DNA of 64,000 nt. Origin: Candidatus Gastranaerophilales bacterium. Its GTDB lineage: Bacteria > Cyanobacteriota > Vampirovibrionia > Gastranaerophilales > Gastranaerophilaceae. The translations under genes were made by a program, and so were the position numbers. This document shows, piece after piece, positions 51,418 to 59,701 of the stretch. The stretch is taken from NCBI GenBank assembly GCA_017415185.1, contig JAFQHZ010000033.1, forward strand, positions 16,461-80,460, given 5' to 3'. Positions within the stretch are counted from its first letter, which is position 1, and each line of letters opens with the position of its first letter. Under the pieces are notes generated by a model. That model saw nothing but the letters and a program-made list of their open reading frames with translations, searched no databases and was not told the origin of the DNA.

Positions 51418-52869
51418 ATGAACTATTATGTTATGAAAAATAATCAAAGAATTAATCTTCTTGATATTCCAACGGTTAATTTTGAATCTTTAAGGGCGCA
51501 ATTGATTGCAACAAACCTTCGTCCAATCGCATTTTTTGGTTCTGATTGGGGAGAAAACATCAAGCTTTTTGTGGCTTTGGCTGATGATGAAAAAGGCGAA
51601 ATTTTAGTTACTTCTTCTTTGATTCATAAATCAATAAAAGAATATGAGTCAATTACAAAAGAAAATTCTCAATATCACATGTTTGAGCGTGAATTTTATG
51701 AACAATTTGGCATAAAACCTCTTAATCATCCTTGGCTAAAACCTGTTCGCAAAAATCAAGACGATTATGAATTTTTTGAAATGCAAGGGGCTGAAACGCA
51801 CCAAGTTGCTGTTGGACCAATTCACGCTGGAGTAATTGAACCAGGGCATTTTAGATTTAATTGTCAAGGCGAAAAGGTTTATAATCTTGAAATTATGCTT
51901 GGTTATCAGCATAGAGGCGTTGAAGATTTGATGGTTAAAAATCCATCTAATCAATTGGTTGAGTCAATTTGCGGAGATAGCGTTATTGCATATTCAAGCG
52001 CATATTCTCAGCTAATCGAAGCGCTTAGCGAGACAAAAATTACGCCAAGAGCTGAAATTATTCGAAGAATTGCGCTTGAAATGGAAAGAATAGCAATTCA
52101 TATTGGCGATATGGGTGCAATTTTGGGCGATATTGCTTATCTAATGGGCAAAGAAACCTATGCGGTTACAAGGACTCTTGTAATTAACACAATGCTAGAA
52201 GTGTCTGGAAGCCGATTCATTAGAGGTTTAACGACAGTTGGCGGAGTTAATTTTGATATAAGTGCTGATATGTCAGAAAAAATTATTTCAACTTTGGATT
52301 ATGTTAAAAAGACGGTTGATAAAATGACAAATGCTGCTCTCAATTCTCCAACAGTAATTTCAAGATTAGAAAAAACGGGTAATATCAGCTTTGAATCTGC
52401 TCAAGAGCTAAATATGGTTGGCTTAATGGCTCGTTCTTGTGGACTAAATATTGATTCAAGGTTTGATTTTGAAGATGTATATTATAAAGGAATTGAAAGA
52501 AAAGCCTTTAGAGCAACAAACGATGCATATTCAAGGTTTAGAATAAGATATAAAGAAGTTAAGGATTCAATAAAAATTGTTAAAAAACTTCTAGAAAAGC
52601 TAAATAAATTAGGCAATCAAGCCTTGATTACAACACCAAATTGCTTGGTTCAAAATAGTTTTGCTCTTTCTATTGTTGAAGGTTGGAGGGGAGAAGTTGT
52701 TCATATTGCAACAACGGATGAATCGGGCAAAATTTCAAGATATAAAATAAAAGACCCATCTTTTAATAATTGGTGGGGTTTATCAATAGCCGTAAGAAAC
52801 AATGGAATATCAGATTTTCCGTTGTGCAACAAAGGCTTTGACTTGTCTTATTGTGGATTTGACTTATAA
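51418..52869 (+). CDS. hyfG: HyfG-like large subunit lacking [NiFe] ligands (Ehr)
   Basis: A 483-aa NuoD/HyfG homologue. The N-terminal soluble part is NuoC-like (EREFYEQFGIKPLNHPWLKP). The core has GHFRFNCQGEKVYNLEIMLG, YQHRGVEDLM, and ALEMERIAIHIGDMGAILGD. Where hydrogenases have ER(I/V)CGxC this reads VESICGDSVIAYSSAYSQL, so the second Cys is Ser. The C-terminal DPCxxC is replaced by FDLSYCGFDL. No nickel site can form. The start at 51418 is set by an AAAGGAG site. It fits the described Ehr complexes. Confidence 0.93.
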   Translation: MNYYVMKNNQRINLLDIPTVNFESLRAQLIATNLRPIAFFGSDWGENIKLFVALADDEKGEILVTSSLIHKSIKEYESITKENSQYHMFEREFYEQFGIKPLNHPWLKPVRKNQDDYEFFEMQGAETHQVAVGPIHAGVIEPGHFRFNCQGEKVYNLEIMLGYQHRGVEDLMVKNPSNQLVESICGDSVIAYSSAYSQLIEALSETKITPRAEIIRRIALEMERIAIHIGDMGAILGDIAYLMGKETYAVTRTLVINTMLEVSGSRFIRGLTTVGGVNFDISADMSEKIISTLDYVKKTVDKMTNAALNSPTVISRLEKTGNISFESAQELNMVGLMARSCGLNIDSRFDFEDVYYKGIERKAFRATNDAYSRFRIRYKEVKDSIKIVKKLLEKLNKLGNQALITTPNCLVQNSFALSIVEGWRGEVVHIATTDESGKISRYKIKDPSFNNWWGLSIAVRNNGISDFPLCNKGFDLSYCGFDL

Positions 52870-52879
52870 GGATTAAATC

Positions 52880-53635
52880 ATGTTTGAAACGCTAAAAATG
52901 AAATTATGGCAAAAAAAGCAATATATAAAAGATATTAAAAATGCACCCATGCGTGAACAATTTAGAGGATTGCCAAAATTAACCAATTCTATTTGTAACG
53001 GTTGCGAGCAATGTATTAAAGCTTGTCCAAATAATGCAATTTCGATTAATCCGTTAAAAATTGATATGGCAAAATGCACTCTTTGCGGAGCTTGCAAGAA
53101 TTTTTGTGTTGGCGCAATTAATTTCACAAATTTTTATAAGCTTGCAGCAGATAAGCCTGAAAAATTAATCGTAACCGAAGAAATAACTCCTGAGCTTTAT
53201 TATCAAAGAGCAATCGAAGTTAGAAAAGAAATTTATTCAATTTTTAATCGTTCAATCAAATTTCGCCAAGTTTCTGCTGGCGGTTGCAACGGTTGCGAAA
53301 TGGAATTAAATGCGTGTGGTAATGCTAATTTTGACATGGGAAGATTTGGAATTGATTTTGTTGCTTCGCCACGTCACGCTGATGGGATAGTTATTACTGG
53401 TCCAATAACTAAAAACATGGCTTATGCGCTTGAAGATTGCTATAAATCTACTCCTGACCCTAAGGTTGTTATTCTTTGCGGAACTTGTGCAATATCAGGG
53501 GGTGTTTTTAAGGATTCTTTGGAGTTGAATCGAGAATTTCTTGATAAATATAAAATTGATTTATATATTCCAGGTTGTCCTGTTCATCCTTTGACGTTTA
53601 TTAATGCGATATTAGATTTTGTTAGAAAAAAATAA
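52880..53635 (+). CDS. Ferredoxin-small subunit fusion (HyfH-HyfI) of Ehr complex
   Basis: A 251-aa fusion. Residues about 38-85 hold two [4Fe-4S] motifs (CNGCEQCIKACPNNAISI and CTLCGACKNFCVGAI), as in HyfH/HycF. Residues 125-250 are a NuoB/HyfI small subunit with the proximal-cluster Cys in GGCNGCEMEL, ILCGTCAISGGVF and IPGCPVHPLTF. The Fe-S chain looks intact even though the large subunit lacks nickel ligands. No hyp maturation or protease gene is nearby. Confidence 0.93.
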   Translation: MFETLKMKLWQKKQYIKDIKNAPMREQFRGLPKLTNSICNGCEQCIKACPNNAISINPLKIDMAKCTLCGACKNFCVGAINFTNFYKLAADKPEKLIVTEEITPELYYQRAIEVRKEIYSIFNRSIKFRQVSAGGCNGCEMELNACGNANFDMGRFGIDFVASPRHADGIVITGPITKNMAYALEDCYKSTPDPKVVILCGTCAISGGVFKDSLELNREFLDKYKIDLYIPGCPVHPLTFINAILDFVRKK

Positions 53636-53640
53636 GAATA

Positions 53641-53676
53641 AAAAAGGCGGTCAATAATCTAATCGACCGCCTTTTT
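53641..53676. terminator. Bidirectional terminator
   Basis: AAAAAGGCGGTC pairs with GACCGCCTTTTT around a 12-nt loop. It serves the Ehr operon (plus) and the HExxH gene (minus), which ends 3 bp further. Confidence 0.92.
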
Positions 53677-53678
53677 GT

Positions 53679-54764
53679 TTAAGCTCTGCCCTGATGATAA
53701 TTTTGGACAGATTCTTTTGCCAGTTTTTCGGCATCAAATTTTTCTTGAATTTTATCTTTAACTTTAATAGCCACTTCGCAAGCCGCAACCGCTGCAACAA
53801 TTGCTGCTGCATAACTTGCAAAACCGCCAAGGTTAGTTAATTTGATTTTTTTGAATAAATCTTTTGATAATGTGCCTTGCTCAACCAAGCTTTTAGCTAG
53901 TTTTTGACCTCTTAAAGATGCAAGCCCTTCTTCTAAAAGCATTGGCGCCATTGAAAGACCAGTTAATAAGCCGGCATGTTTTTTAATACCATCTTTAACG
54001 TTTTGAATTTTGTTTTCAGTTGTTGTATTTTCTAGTTTTTCAGAATTTTTTGGACGTTTGTTTAATAATGAAACTAATAAAATTACAATAGGGGCAAATT
54101 TTGCCAATGGGCGACATTTTTGTAAGCCTTTAGTAAGAATATTGCCGTTTGCATTTAGTGCGTGACCCAATTCGTGAAATACGCTTGTTTGAAGATGTTT
54201 GCTTGGGATGATTACTTTGTTTGCTTTAGGCAAGAAACAAGCATTCATACCCATTTTCATTTGATTTAATTGTTTTTGAGCTTGCGTTAAAAGAAAATCA
54301 TCAGAATCACCAACGTTATTTTTAAATACTTTAGAATTAACGATTTTATTTAAAAGTTTATTTCCTTTTAATTCATCAACCATTGCCTGCATTGCTTTTT
54401 TGTCTTTTTTAACATAGCCCATAGATAAATTTTGCAATATTTCCATTGGATCTGCGTCAGGGTTTTTAAACGCACCTTTAATCTGTGCGAAAATATCAGT
54501 TTCTTTAACTTTAAAAACTTTCACGCCTTTTTCTGCTAAGCCGCTTTGTTTAAGCGCTTCTTGAGTTGCAATGCTTAAATCAATTGAATCTTGTTTGCTG
54601 ATTTTTGAAATATTTCGCATTCCAAAAAGTGCCGCTGTGCTTCCTAGTACGAAAGGAGTCTTTGCAAAAGAACCCGCAACGTATCCTGATACAACACCTT
54701 TGTTTTTGTTGTTTTTCGAAGTTGTGGGGGTTTGTTTTGGCTGTACGTTTGAAATTTTAGTCAT
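53679..54764 (-). CDS. Membrane protein with HExxH zinc-peptidase motif
   Basis: A 361-aa protein (start ATG 54764). SVFHELGHALNANG holds HExxH with a downstream LLEEGLASLRG that could give the third ligand Glu, a gluzincin-like layout. Hydrophobic segments lie near residues 30-50, 215-235 and 325-345 (FASYAAAIVAAVAACEV). The N-terminal 25 residues are polar (TPTTSKNNKNKG). No known family recognised; a lineage-specific membrane protease is likely. Confidence 0.72.
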   Translation of the reverse strand: MTKISNVQPKQTPTTSKNNKNKGVVSGYVAGSFAKTPFVLGSTAALFGMRNISKISKQDSIDLSIATQEALKQSGLAEKGVKVFKVKETDIFAQIKGAFKNPDADPMEILQNLSMGYVKKDKKAMQAMVDELKGNKLLNKIVNSKVFKNNVGDSDDFLLTQAQKQLNQMKMGMNACFLPKANKVIIPSKHLQTSVFHELGHALNANGNILTKGLQKCRPLAKFAPIVILLVSLLNKRPKNSEKLENTTTENKIQNVKDGIKKHAGLLTGLSMAPMLLEEGLASLRGQKLAKSLVEQGTLSKDLFKKIKLTNLGGFASYAAAIVAAVAACEVAIKVKDKIQEKFDAEKLAKESVQNYHQGRA

Positions 54765-54942
54765 CGGCAATACCTCATAAAAATAACATTATAAATACTT
54801 AAGCGCCCTGAATATTAAAAATGTCATATTTTTGCTTTTTGTTAAGTAATTGTTACAAAAAATAAGTGTAAAATATTGTTTCAAAAATAAACATTTTATA
54901 TCCTTTTTTGTTACAATTATGTCATTAGGATAGAGGTGTTTT

Positions 54943-57270
54943 ATGTTGAAGTTATTAACAAAAAAAGAAAAGTGCGAAGCAAATTTTGCTCCTAAAGAGC
55001 TTGATATATTACTTGCAAAAATTGCTCAAATTTATAGAATTGATGAAATTGATAAAGATAGAAAAAAATATCTTTCTAAAACAATTAAAAAATATGGATA
55101 TCTTCCATATCCTCAATATAAAGTTTTGCAAGAGTTGACTCCTGCTGAAACTATCTATTGTCTTGTTGAAAAATTGATTAGCGCAGGCACTTTTGTTGTT
55201 AATAAATTTGTTGATTTTAAAAACCCTTCTGTGTTAGCTAGAAAAAATGTTAAAAATTCTTCTTGGTTTAAAAAAGAAGGGCATAATATAAAGCTTCTAT
55301 CACTAAGTGGTTTAGGAGATGGTAATTGCGGAACAACTCCTGGTCGTTTTATTGACTGGGTTAAATGCTTAATAACTTTAGATAATGGTAATGAAGAATT
55401 AGGAATTTTGCCTACGACATTATATTTAATCCCATTTTTTAAACGTGAATTTGATTGCGCATATTTACCAAAATCTTCAGAAGTTTCTCCAAATCTTCAG
55501 GATGACAATTTAATGAAGTTTTTGGGGCTTGACGCTACAAAGCAAGTTAAATTATTCATCGAATTAGCACAATTGGCAGGTCATCCTGTAATTTATGATG
55601 TTTTGCCTCAAACTGCAAGATTTTCTAAAATTGTTTTAGCAAAACCTTATGTTGCAAGATGGATTGATGTAAACGAATTAACCACTAGCATAATTGGTTA
55701 TTTGAATGCAATTTGCGCTCAATTAATGCAAAAAAGAGCTTATAAGGACGAAGATGTTATCAATGTTCAAAAAGCTTATGTTGAAAATTTGAAAGGTAAT
55801 TCGAAAAAATATAGTGCAAAAGAACAAAAAATCGTTGATGAAATTGAAGCTGATCTTAAAGAATACAAAATTCTTGTTTCATACAAAATGAGTTTTGCTA
55901 AAACTCAAGACGAGCTTCACAAACGTGCGCAAGAAATTATTAATCGCTTCAACAAACACCATGCAAAAACAGAAGAAGAAATTCTTCATCAAGACGAAAT
56001 TACTGCAGAATTAATTAAAGCAGGTCTTTGGACTATGCCTGGTGGAGCTTGGTGCTCTGCTGGGGTTCCTGTTTTTGACAAAATGAGTAAAGGTAAGCAA
56101 TATCCAATTTTTAAACACTACAATTACAAAGGAGAAGATGTTACCCATTTTGCAAATTTGGATTGTCAAACTCCATATTACTTCTATCATTTCGAATTAA
56201 ATAAATACAACGGAGATGTTGTTGATTTTTATTGTGATTATATGGAAAACCTTCAAAAGGAATATAACTTTGATGGCTTCAGGGTTGATCATATTGACCA
56301 TATTGTTGATGAAGTTTCTCAAAATAAAAAAGGACAACCTTTGAGTTATAGAATTCCTGCTAAGGTTTTAAATAAAGTTAATTCAAATCTTAAAAAGAAA
56401 ATTCCTTATTTTGCAACTTTAGCAGAATATATGCTTTGGGATGGATATTTTAAGGAATATCATAAAGATATGAAATTTGATTTGCTTTGGGGTGATGATA
56501 TTGTTGCTCAAAACATCAAAACACCAGAACAAATCATTAACGATAATTTAAGATTATCAACTTATAATCAAAAAGGCGCAAAAACAAATCCTCTATCAAT
56601 TTTAAAAGGATACAACAATCAAGATGGAGAATTTCGTGAAATCAACCAATTTCCTGGGCAGCTTGGTTCACAAGGAGCTTTGTTTAAATGGTTTAAAATG
56701 AAATTTATTCCAGGGGGAAAATTTGCGCAACGTCCAATATTATTAATCGATGGGGACGAAAGCTTTACAAAGGTTGGTATTGAAAGAGTTATTTCAAAAG
56801 AATCTTCAATGGTTAGAAGCTATGAATGGGATTTCTTTGAAAAATTCAACGCAATTAATTATTTTGCTCAACATGATAAATTAATTAACCAAGGTAGAGC
56901 AGTGTTGCACACTCAAGAATCAAACGGCTTTGTTTGTTGGGAAATTGTTGCCGATAGTGATATTAAAGCTAAAAAAGGCGAAAAACAAGCAACATATTTA
57001 ATCGTAGCAAATTATTTTTCTCCAACCGAAATCAAAGAAGTTCAAGACGAAAAAGGACATTGCGAAAAGAAAAATGTTCGAGGAACAATCACAAGAGATA
57101 ATTTGGTTAAATTAAAACGTGGTAAAAAATTGGTTTCATATTTTGATTTTGAACTTGATGATATGAATAAATGTCATTTTGTTGAAAAACCATTGGAAAA
57201 TGAAATCAAAAAAGAAATCGTCTTCAAAGAATTAAGACCTGGAGAATTTAAGGTTTATAAAATGGTTTAA
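54943..57270 (+). CDS. GH13-like alpha-glucan active enzyme
   Basis: A 775-aa cytosolic protein (no signal). Amylase-type motifs: VIYDVLPQTARFS (region I place), YNFDGFRVDHIDHIVDE (nucleophile Asp about residue 448), ATLAEYMLWDGYF (acid/base Glu about 492), and GYNNQDGEFRE (region IV place, His replaced by Gln). The first 130 residues are helical and not family-typical. It probably acts on glucans or maltodextrins. The Gln in region IV and NH missing in region I make the subfamily uncertain. A GAGGTG site precedes the ATG. Confidence 0.75.
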   Translation: MLKLLTKKEKCEANFAPKELDILLAKIAQIYRIDEIDKDRKKYLSKTIKKYGYLPYPQYKVLQELTPAETIYCLVEKLISAGTFVVNKFVDFKNPSVLARKNVKNSSWFKKEGHNIKLLSLSGLGDGNCGTTPGRFIDWVKCLITLDNGNEELGILPTTLYLIPFFKREFDCAYLPKSSEVSPNLQDDNLMKFLGLDATKQVKLFIELAQLAGHPVIYDVLPQTARFSKIVLAKPYVARWIDVNELTTSIIGYLNAICAQLMQKRAYKDEDVINVQKAYVENLKGNSKKYSAKEQKIVDEIEADLKEYKILVSYKMSFAKTQDELHKRAQEIINRFNKHHAKTEEEILHQDEITAELIKAGLWTMPGGAWCSAGVPVFDKMSKGKQYPIFKHYNYKGEDVTHFANLDCQTPYYFYHFELNKYNGDVVDFYCDYMENLQKEYNFDGFRVDHIDHIVDEVSQNKKGQPLSYRIPAKVLNKVNSNLKKKIPYFATLAEYMLWDGYFKEYHKDMKFDLLWGDDIVAQNIKTPEQIINDNLRLSTYNQKGAKTNPLSILKGYNNQDGEFREINQFPGQLGSQGALFKWFKMKFIPGGKFAQRPILLIDGDESFTKVGIERVISKESSMVRSYEWDFFEKFNAINYFAQHDKLINQGRAVLHTQESNGFVCWEIVADSDIKAKKGEKQATYLIVANYFSPTEIKEVQDEKGHCEKKNVRGTITRDNLVKLKRGKKLVSYFDFELDDMNKCHFVEKPLENEIKKEIVFKELRPGEFKVYKMV

Positions 57271-57277
57271 AATTAAG

Positions 57278-57301
57278 CTGGAGCGTAAGCTCCAGTTTTT
57301 T
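57278..57301 (+). terminator. Intrinsic terminator after the GH13-like gene
   Basis: CTGGAGC/GCTCCAG stem with GTAA loop and a six-T run; the last base touches the recG stop on the other strand. Confidence 0.92.
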
Positions 57302-59690
57302 ATCCTCTGAAAAGTTTGTTTGCTTCAACGATATTTTTTAAAACCGGAAAATCATTAATATCGCAATTTTCTACGAATTCTATTGCGCAATTTCTTGCAT
57401 TTTCTAATATTTCAGTATCTTCAACCAAATTTGCAAGTTTGAAATCGGGCAATCCCGATTGGCGAGTTCCTAAAAATTCCCCAGGGCCACGAAGCTCTAA
57501 ATCTTTTTGCGAAATTATAAAGCCATTATTTGTTTTTGTCATAATATCGAGTCGTTTTTTTACTTCGTTATTTGTACTTTGAGTAATTAAAGCGCAGTAT
57601 GATTGAGAATCTCCCCTGCCAACACGACCTCTTAATTGGTGCAATTGAGATAAGCCAAAGCGTTCTGCGTTTTCTATTACAACAACCGTTGCATTAGGGT
57701 TATCCACCCCTACTTCTACTACTGTTGTTGAAACTAAAATGTCGTAAATGCCGTTTTTAAAATCATTCATGACTTTATCTTTTTCATCGCCTGTCATTTT
57801 GCCATGTAAAAGTCCAATTTTATACTGGCTAAATTCGCCTTCTTGTAGTTTTTGGGCTTCAAGCGTTGCTGCGCGAGCCGAGATTGATTCTGATTCATCA
57901 ATAAGAGGGTAAACAATATATGCTTGATGCTTGAAGAAAATTTCTTTTTTGATTAAGTCATAAACTCTCTTGCGTTCTTGAGTTCCGCCAAGGGTTGTTA
58001 TTATTGGTTTTCGCCCTTTTGGAAGTTCGTCAATCGTGCTAACATCTAAATCTCCATGCATAGTTAAAGCCAATGTTCTTGGGATTGGAGTTGCTGTCAT
58101 ATTAAGCATTTGAGGCATTTTGCCTTTGTTTAGCAATGCATTTCTTTGTTTAACTCCAAATCTATGCTGCTCATCAACAACAACAACACCAAGATTATTG
58201 AATTCAACACCTTGCTGAATTAATGCATGGGTTCCTACTGCAACGTGGATTTGTCCGTTTTTAAGGTTTGTTAGAGCTTCTTTTTTTGCTTTTGCTGTAT
58301 TTTTTCCAACAAAAAGTCCAACACTTAACCCCAGAGGAATTAGCCAAGAAGAAAAGTTTTTAAAATGTTGCAGCGCAAGGATTTCAGTAGGCGCCATAAT
58401 TGCTCCTTGATATCCGTTTTCAATAGCGCACAATAAAGCAATACAAGCAACGACGGTTTTTCCTGAACCAACGTCTCCTTGCAAAAGTCTTTGCATTGGA
58501 GAAGTTGAATTTAAATCGTTGATAATTTCGCTCAATGCTTTGTTTTGTCCGCTTGTTAATTCAAAAGGAAGATTTTTAATAAATTTTTCAACTAATCCGC
58601 CTTTTTTGATTTCAAGTTTGATTGATTCATTTTTGTTGTTTTCTTTTCTTATCAAAGCGAGATTTAATTGCATTGAAAATAATTCTTCAAAAACAAGCCT
58701 TTGCCTTGCGATTTCAGCTTCTTCCATATTTTTTGGCTTGTGCATATCAATAATTGCTTGTTTTTTATCTATGAAATTATATTTTTCAATTATATTTTTG
58801 GGTAATGGTTCATAAATTTTGTCTTGAAATTTAGAAAGTGCATTTTGAATAGCATTGGTTAAAGTTTTAGGATTCAAACCTTCGCAAAGTGTATATATTG
58901 GAACAATGTTGTTTTTGTTGATGTCAATTTCTGCACCTGTTCCTAAGACTTGGATAATTGGTTTATCAAGAGTTATTCTTGAATTGTATTCGTCAAATTT
59001 TACCTTGCCAAGTGCTAAAACAACAGAATTTATTGGGTAAGCTTGTTTATAATGTTCAATTATTTTTCTATTAGATGTTTTGATGAAAAAATTAATAGGC
59101 AAAACACCAGTGGAATCTTTAATATAAACAGAAAAAATTGTAAGTTTTTTTGGCGTTGTATAATGCTGAAGTCTGATAATTGTTCCATAAACTGAAACTT
59201 GTTCGCCTAGTTTTAAATCTTTTATTTTGTTTTGACCAAGATAATCGATATATTTTCTTGGATAATATTCAATTAAATCTTTAACTTTAAAGATTCCAAT
59301 TTTGTTGAAAAGCTTCGCTATTTGAGGACCAACGCCTTTAATAAAACTAACATCAACATCTTCAATTTCTTCAAAGAATTCTTGCTTGGCTGTTGCTTCT
59401 TTTTTTTCTTTTGGTTTGATTAATTTTCGCAATCTGGCAAATGTTTCAAGGGTTCTGTCGATTGTATAGCGGCGATTATGAACAGAATCAATATGATAAC
59501 TTTCAAAAAGGTTTATCAGGTTGGCAATGTTTGGCTTTTCAATTTTATTTATTTTTTTCAAAACTTGGTATAAAGTTTTAATCATAAAAGTTGAAAAGTT
59601 TGAATTTTTGCCGTCAAAATCGATATATTGGTATTTTACTTCCAACGTGATGGCTTGTTTTATTTTTTCGTATATTTCATCAAAACTCAA
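57300..59690 (-). CDS. recG: ATP-dependent DNA helicase RecG
   Basis: Remodels stalled replication forks and Holliday junctions. The 796-aa protein has a helical N-extension (1-110), VSFIKGVGPQIAKLFNKIGI, an OB/wedge domain (150-250), Walker A LLQGDVGSGKTVVACIAL, a DEQHRFGVKQRNAL box, and TATPIPRTLALTMHGDLDVS. The C-terminal helicase lobe has RLGLSQLHQLRGRVGRG-type motif VI and DLELRGPGEFLGTRQSG. It lies 11 bp downstream of the cyclase gene. Confidence 0.97.
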   Translation of the reverse strand: MSFDEIYEKIKQAITLEVKYQYIDFDGKNSNFSTFMIKTLYQVLKKINKIEKPNIANLINLFESYHIDSVHNRRYTIDRTLETFARLRKLIKPKEKKEATAKQEFFEEIEDVDVSFIKGVGPQIAKLFNKIGIFKVKDLIEYYPRKYIDYLGQNKIKDLKLGEQVSVYGTIIRLQHYTTPKKLTIFSVYIKDSTGVLPINFFIKTSNRKIIEHYKQAYPINSVVLALGKVKFDEYNSRITLDKPIIQVLGTGAEIDINKNNIVPIYTLCEGLNPKTLTNAIQNALSKFQDKIYEPLPKNIIEKYNFIDKKQAIIDMHKPKNMEEAEIARQRLVFEELFSMQLNLALIRKENNKNESIKLEIKKGGLVEKFIKNLPFELTSGQNKALSEIINDLNSTSPMQRLLQGDVGSGKTVVACIALLCAIENGYQGAIMAPTEILALQHFKNFSSWLIPLGLSVGLFVGKNTAKAKKEALTNLKNGQIHVAVGTHALIQQGVEFNNLGVVVVDEQHRFGVKQRNALLNKGKMPQMLNMTATPIPRTLALTMHGDLDVSTIDELPKGRKPIITTLGGTQERKRVYDLIKKEIFFKHQAYIVYPLIDESESISARAATLEAQKLQEGEFSQYKIGLLHGKMTGDEKDKVMNDFKNGIYDILVSTTVVEVGVDNPNATVVVIENAERFGLSQLHQLRGRVGRGDSQSYCALITQSTNNEVKKRLDIMTKTNNGFIISQKDLELRGPGEFLGTRQSGLPDFKLANLVEDTEILENARNCAIEFVENCDINDFPVLKNIVEANKLFRG

Positions 59691-59701
59691 CCAAAAGTCC
59701 T

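Noticed and set aside
46441..53635. Calling the operon a formate hydrogenlyase or active hydrogenase
   Set aside because: The large subunit lacks the four Cys ligands, and no formate dehydrogenase, maturation or endopeptidase gene is present.
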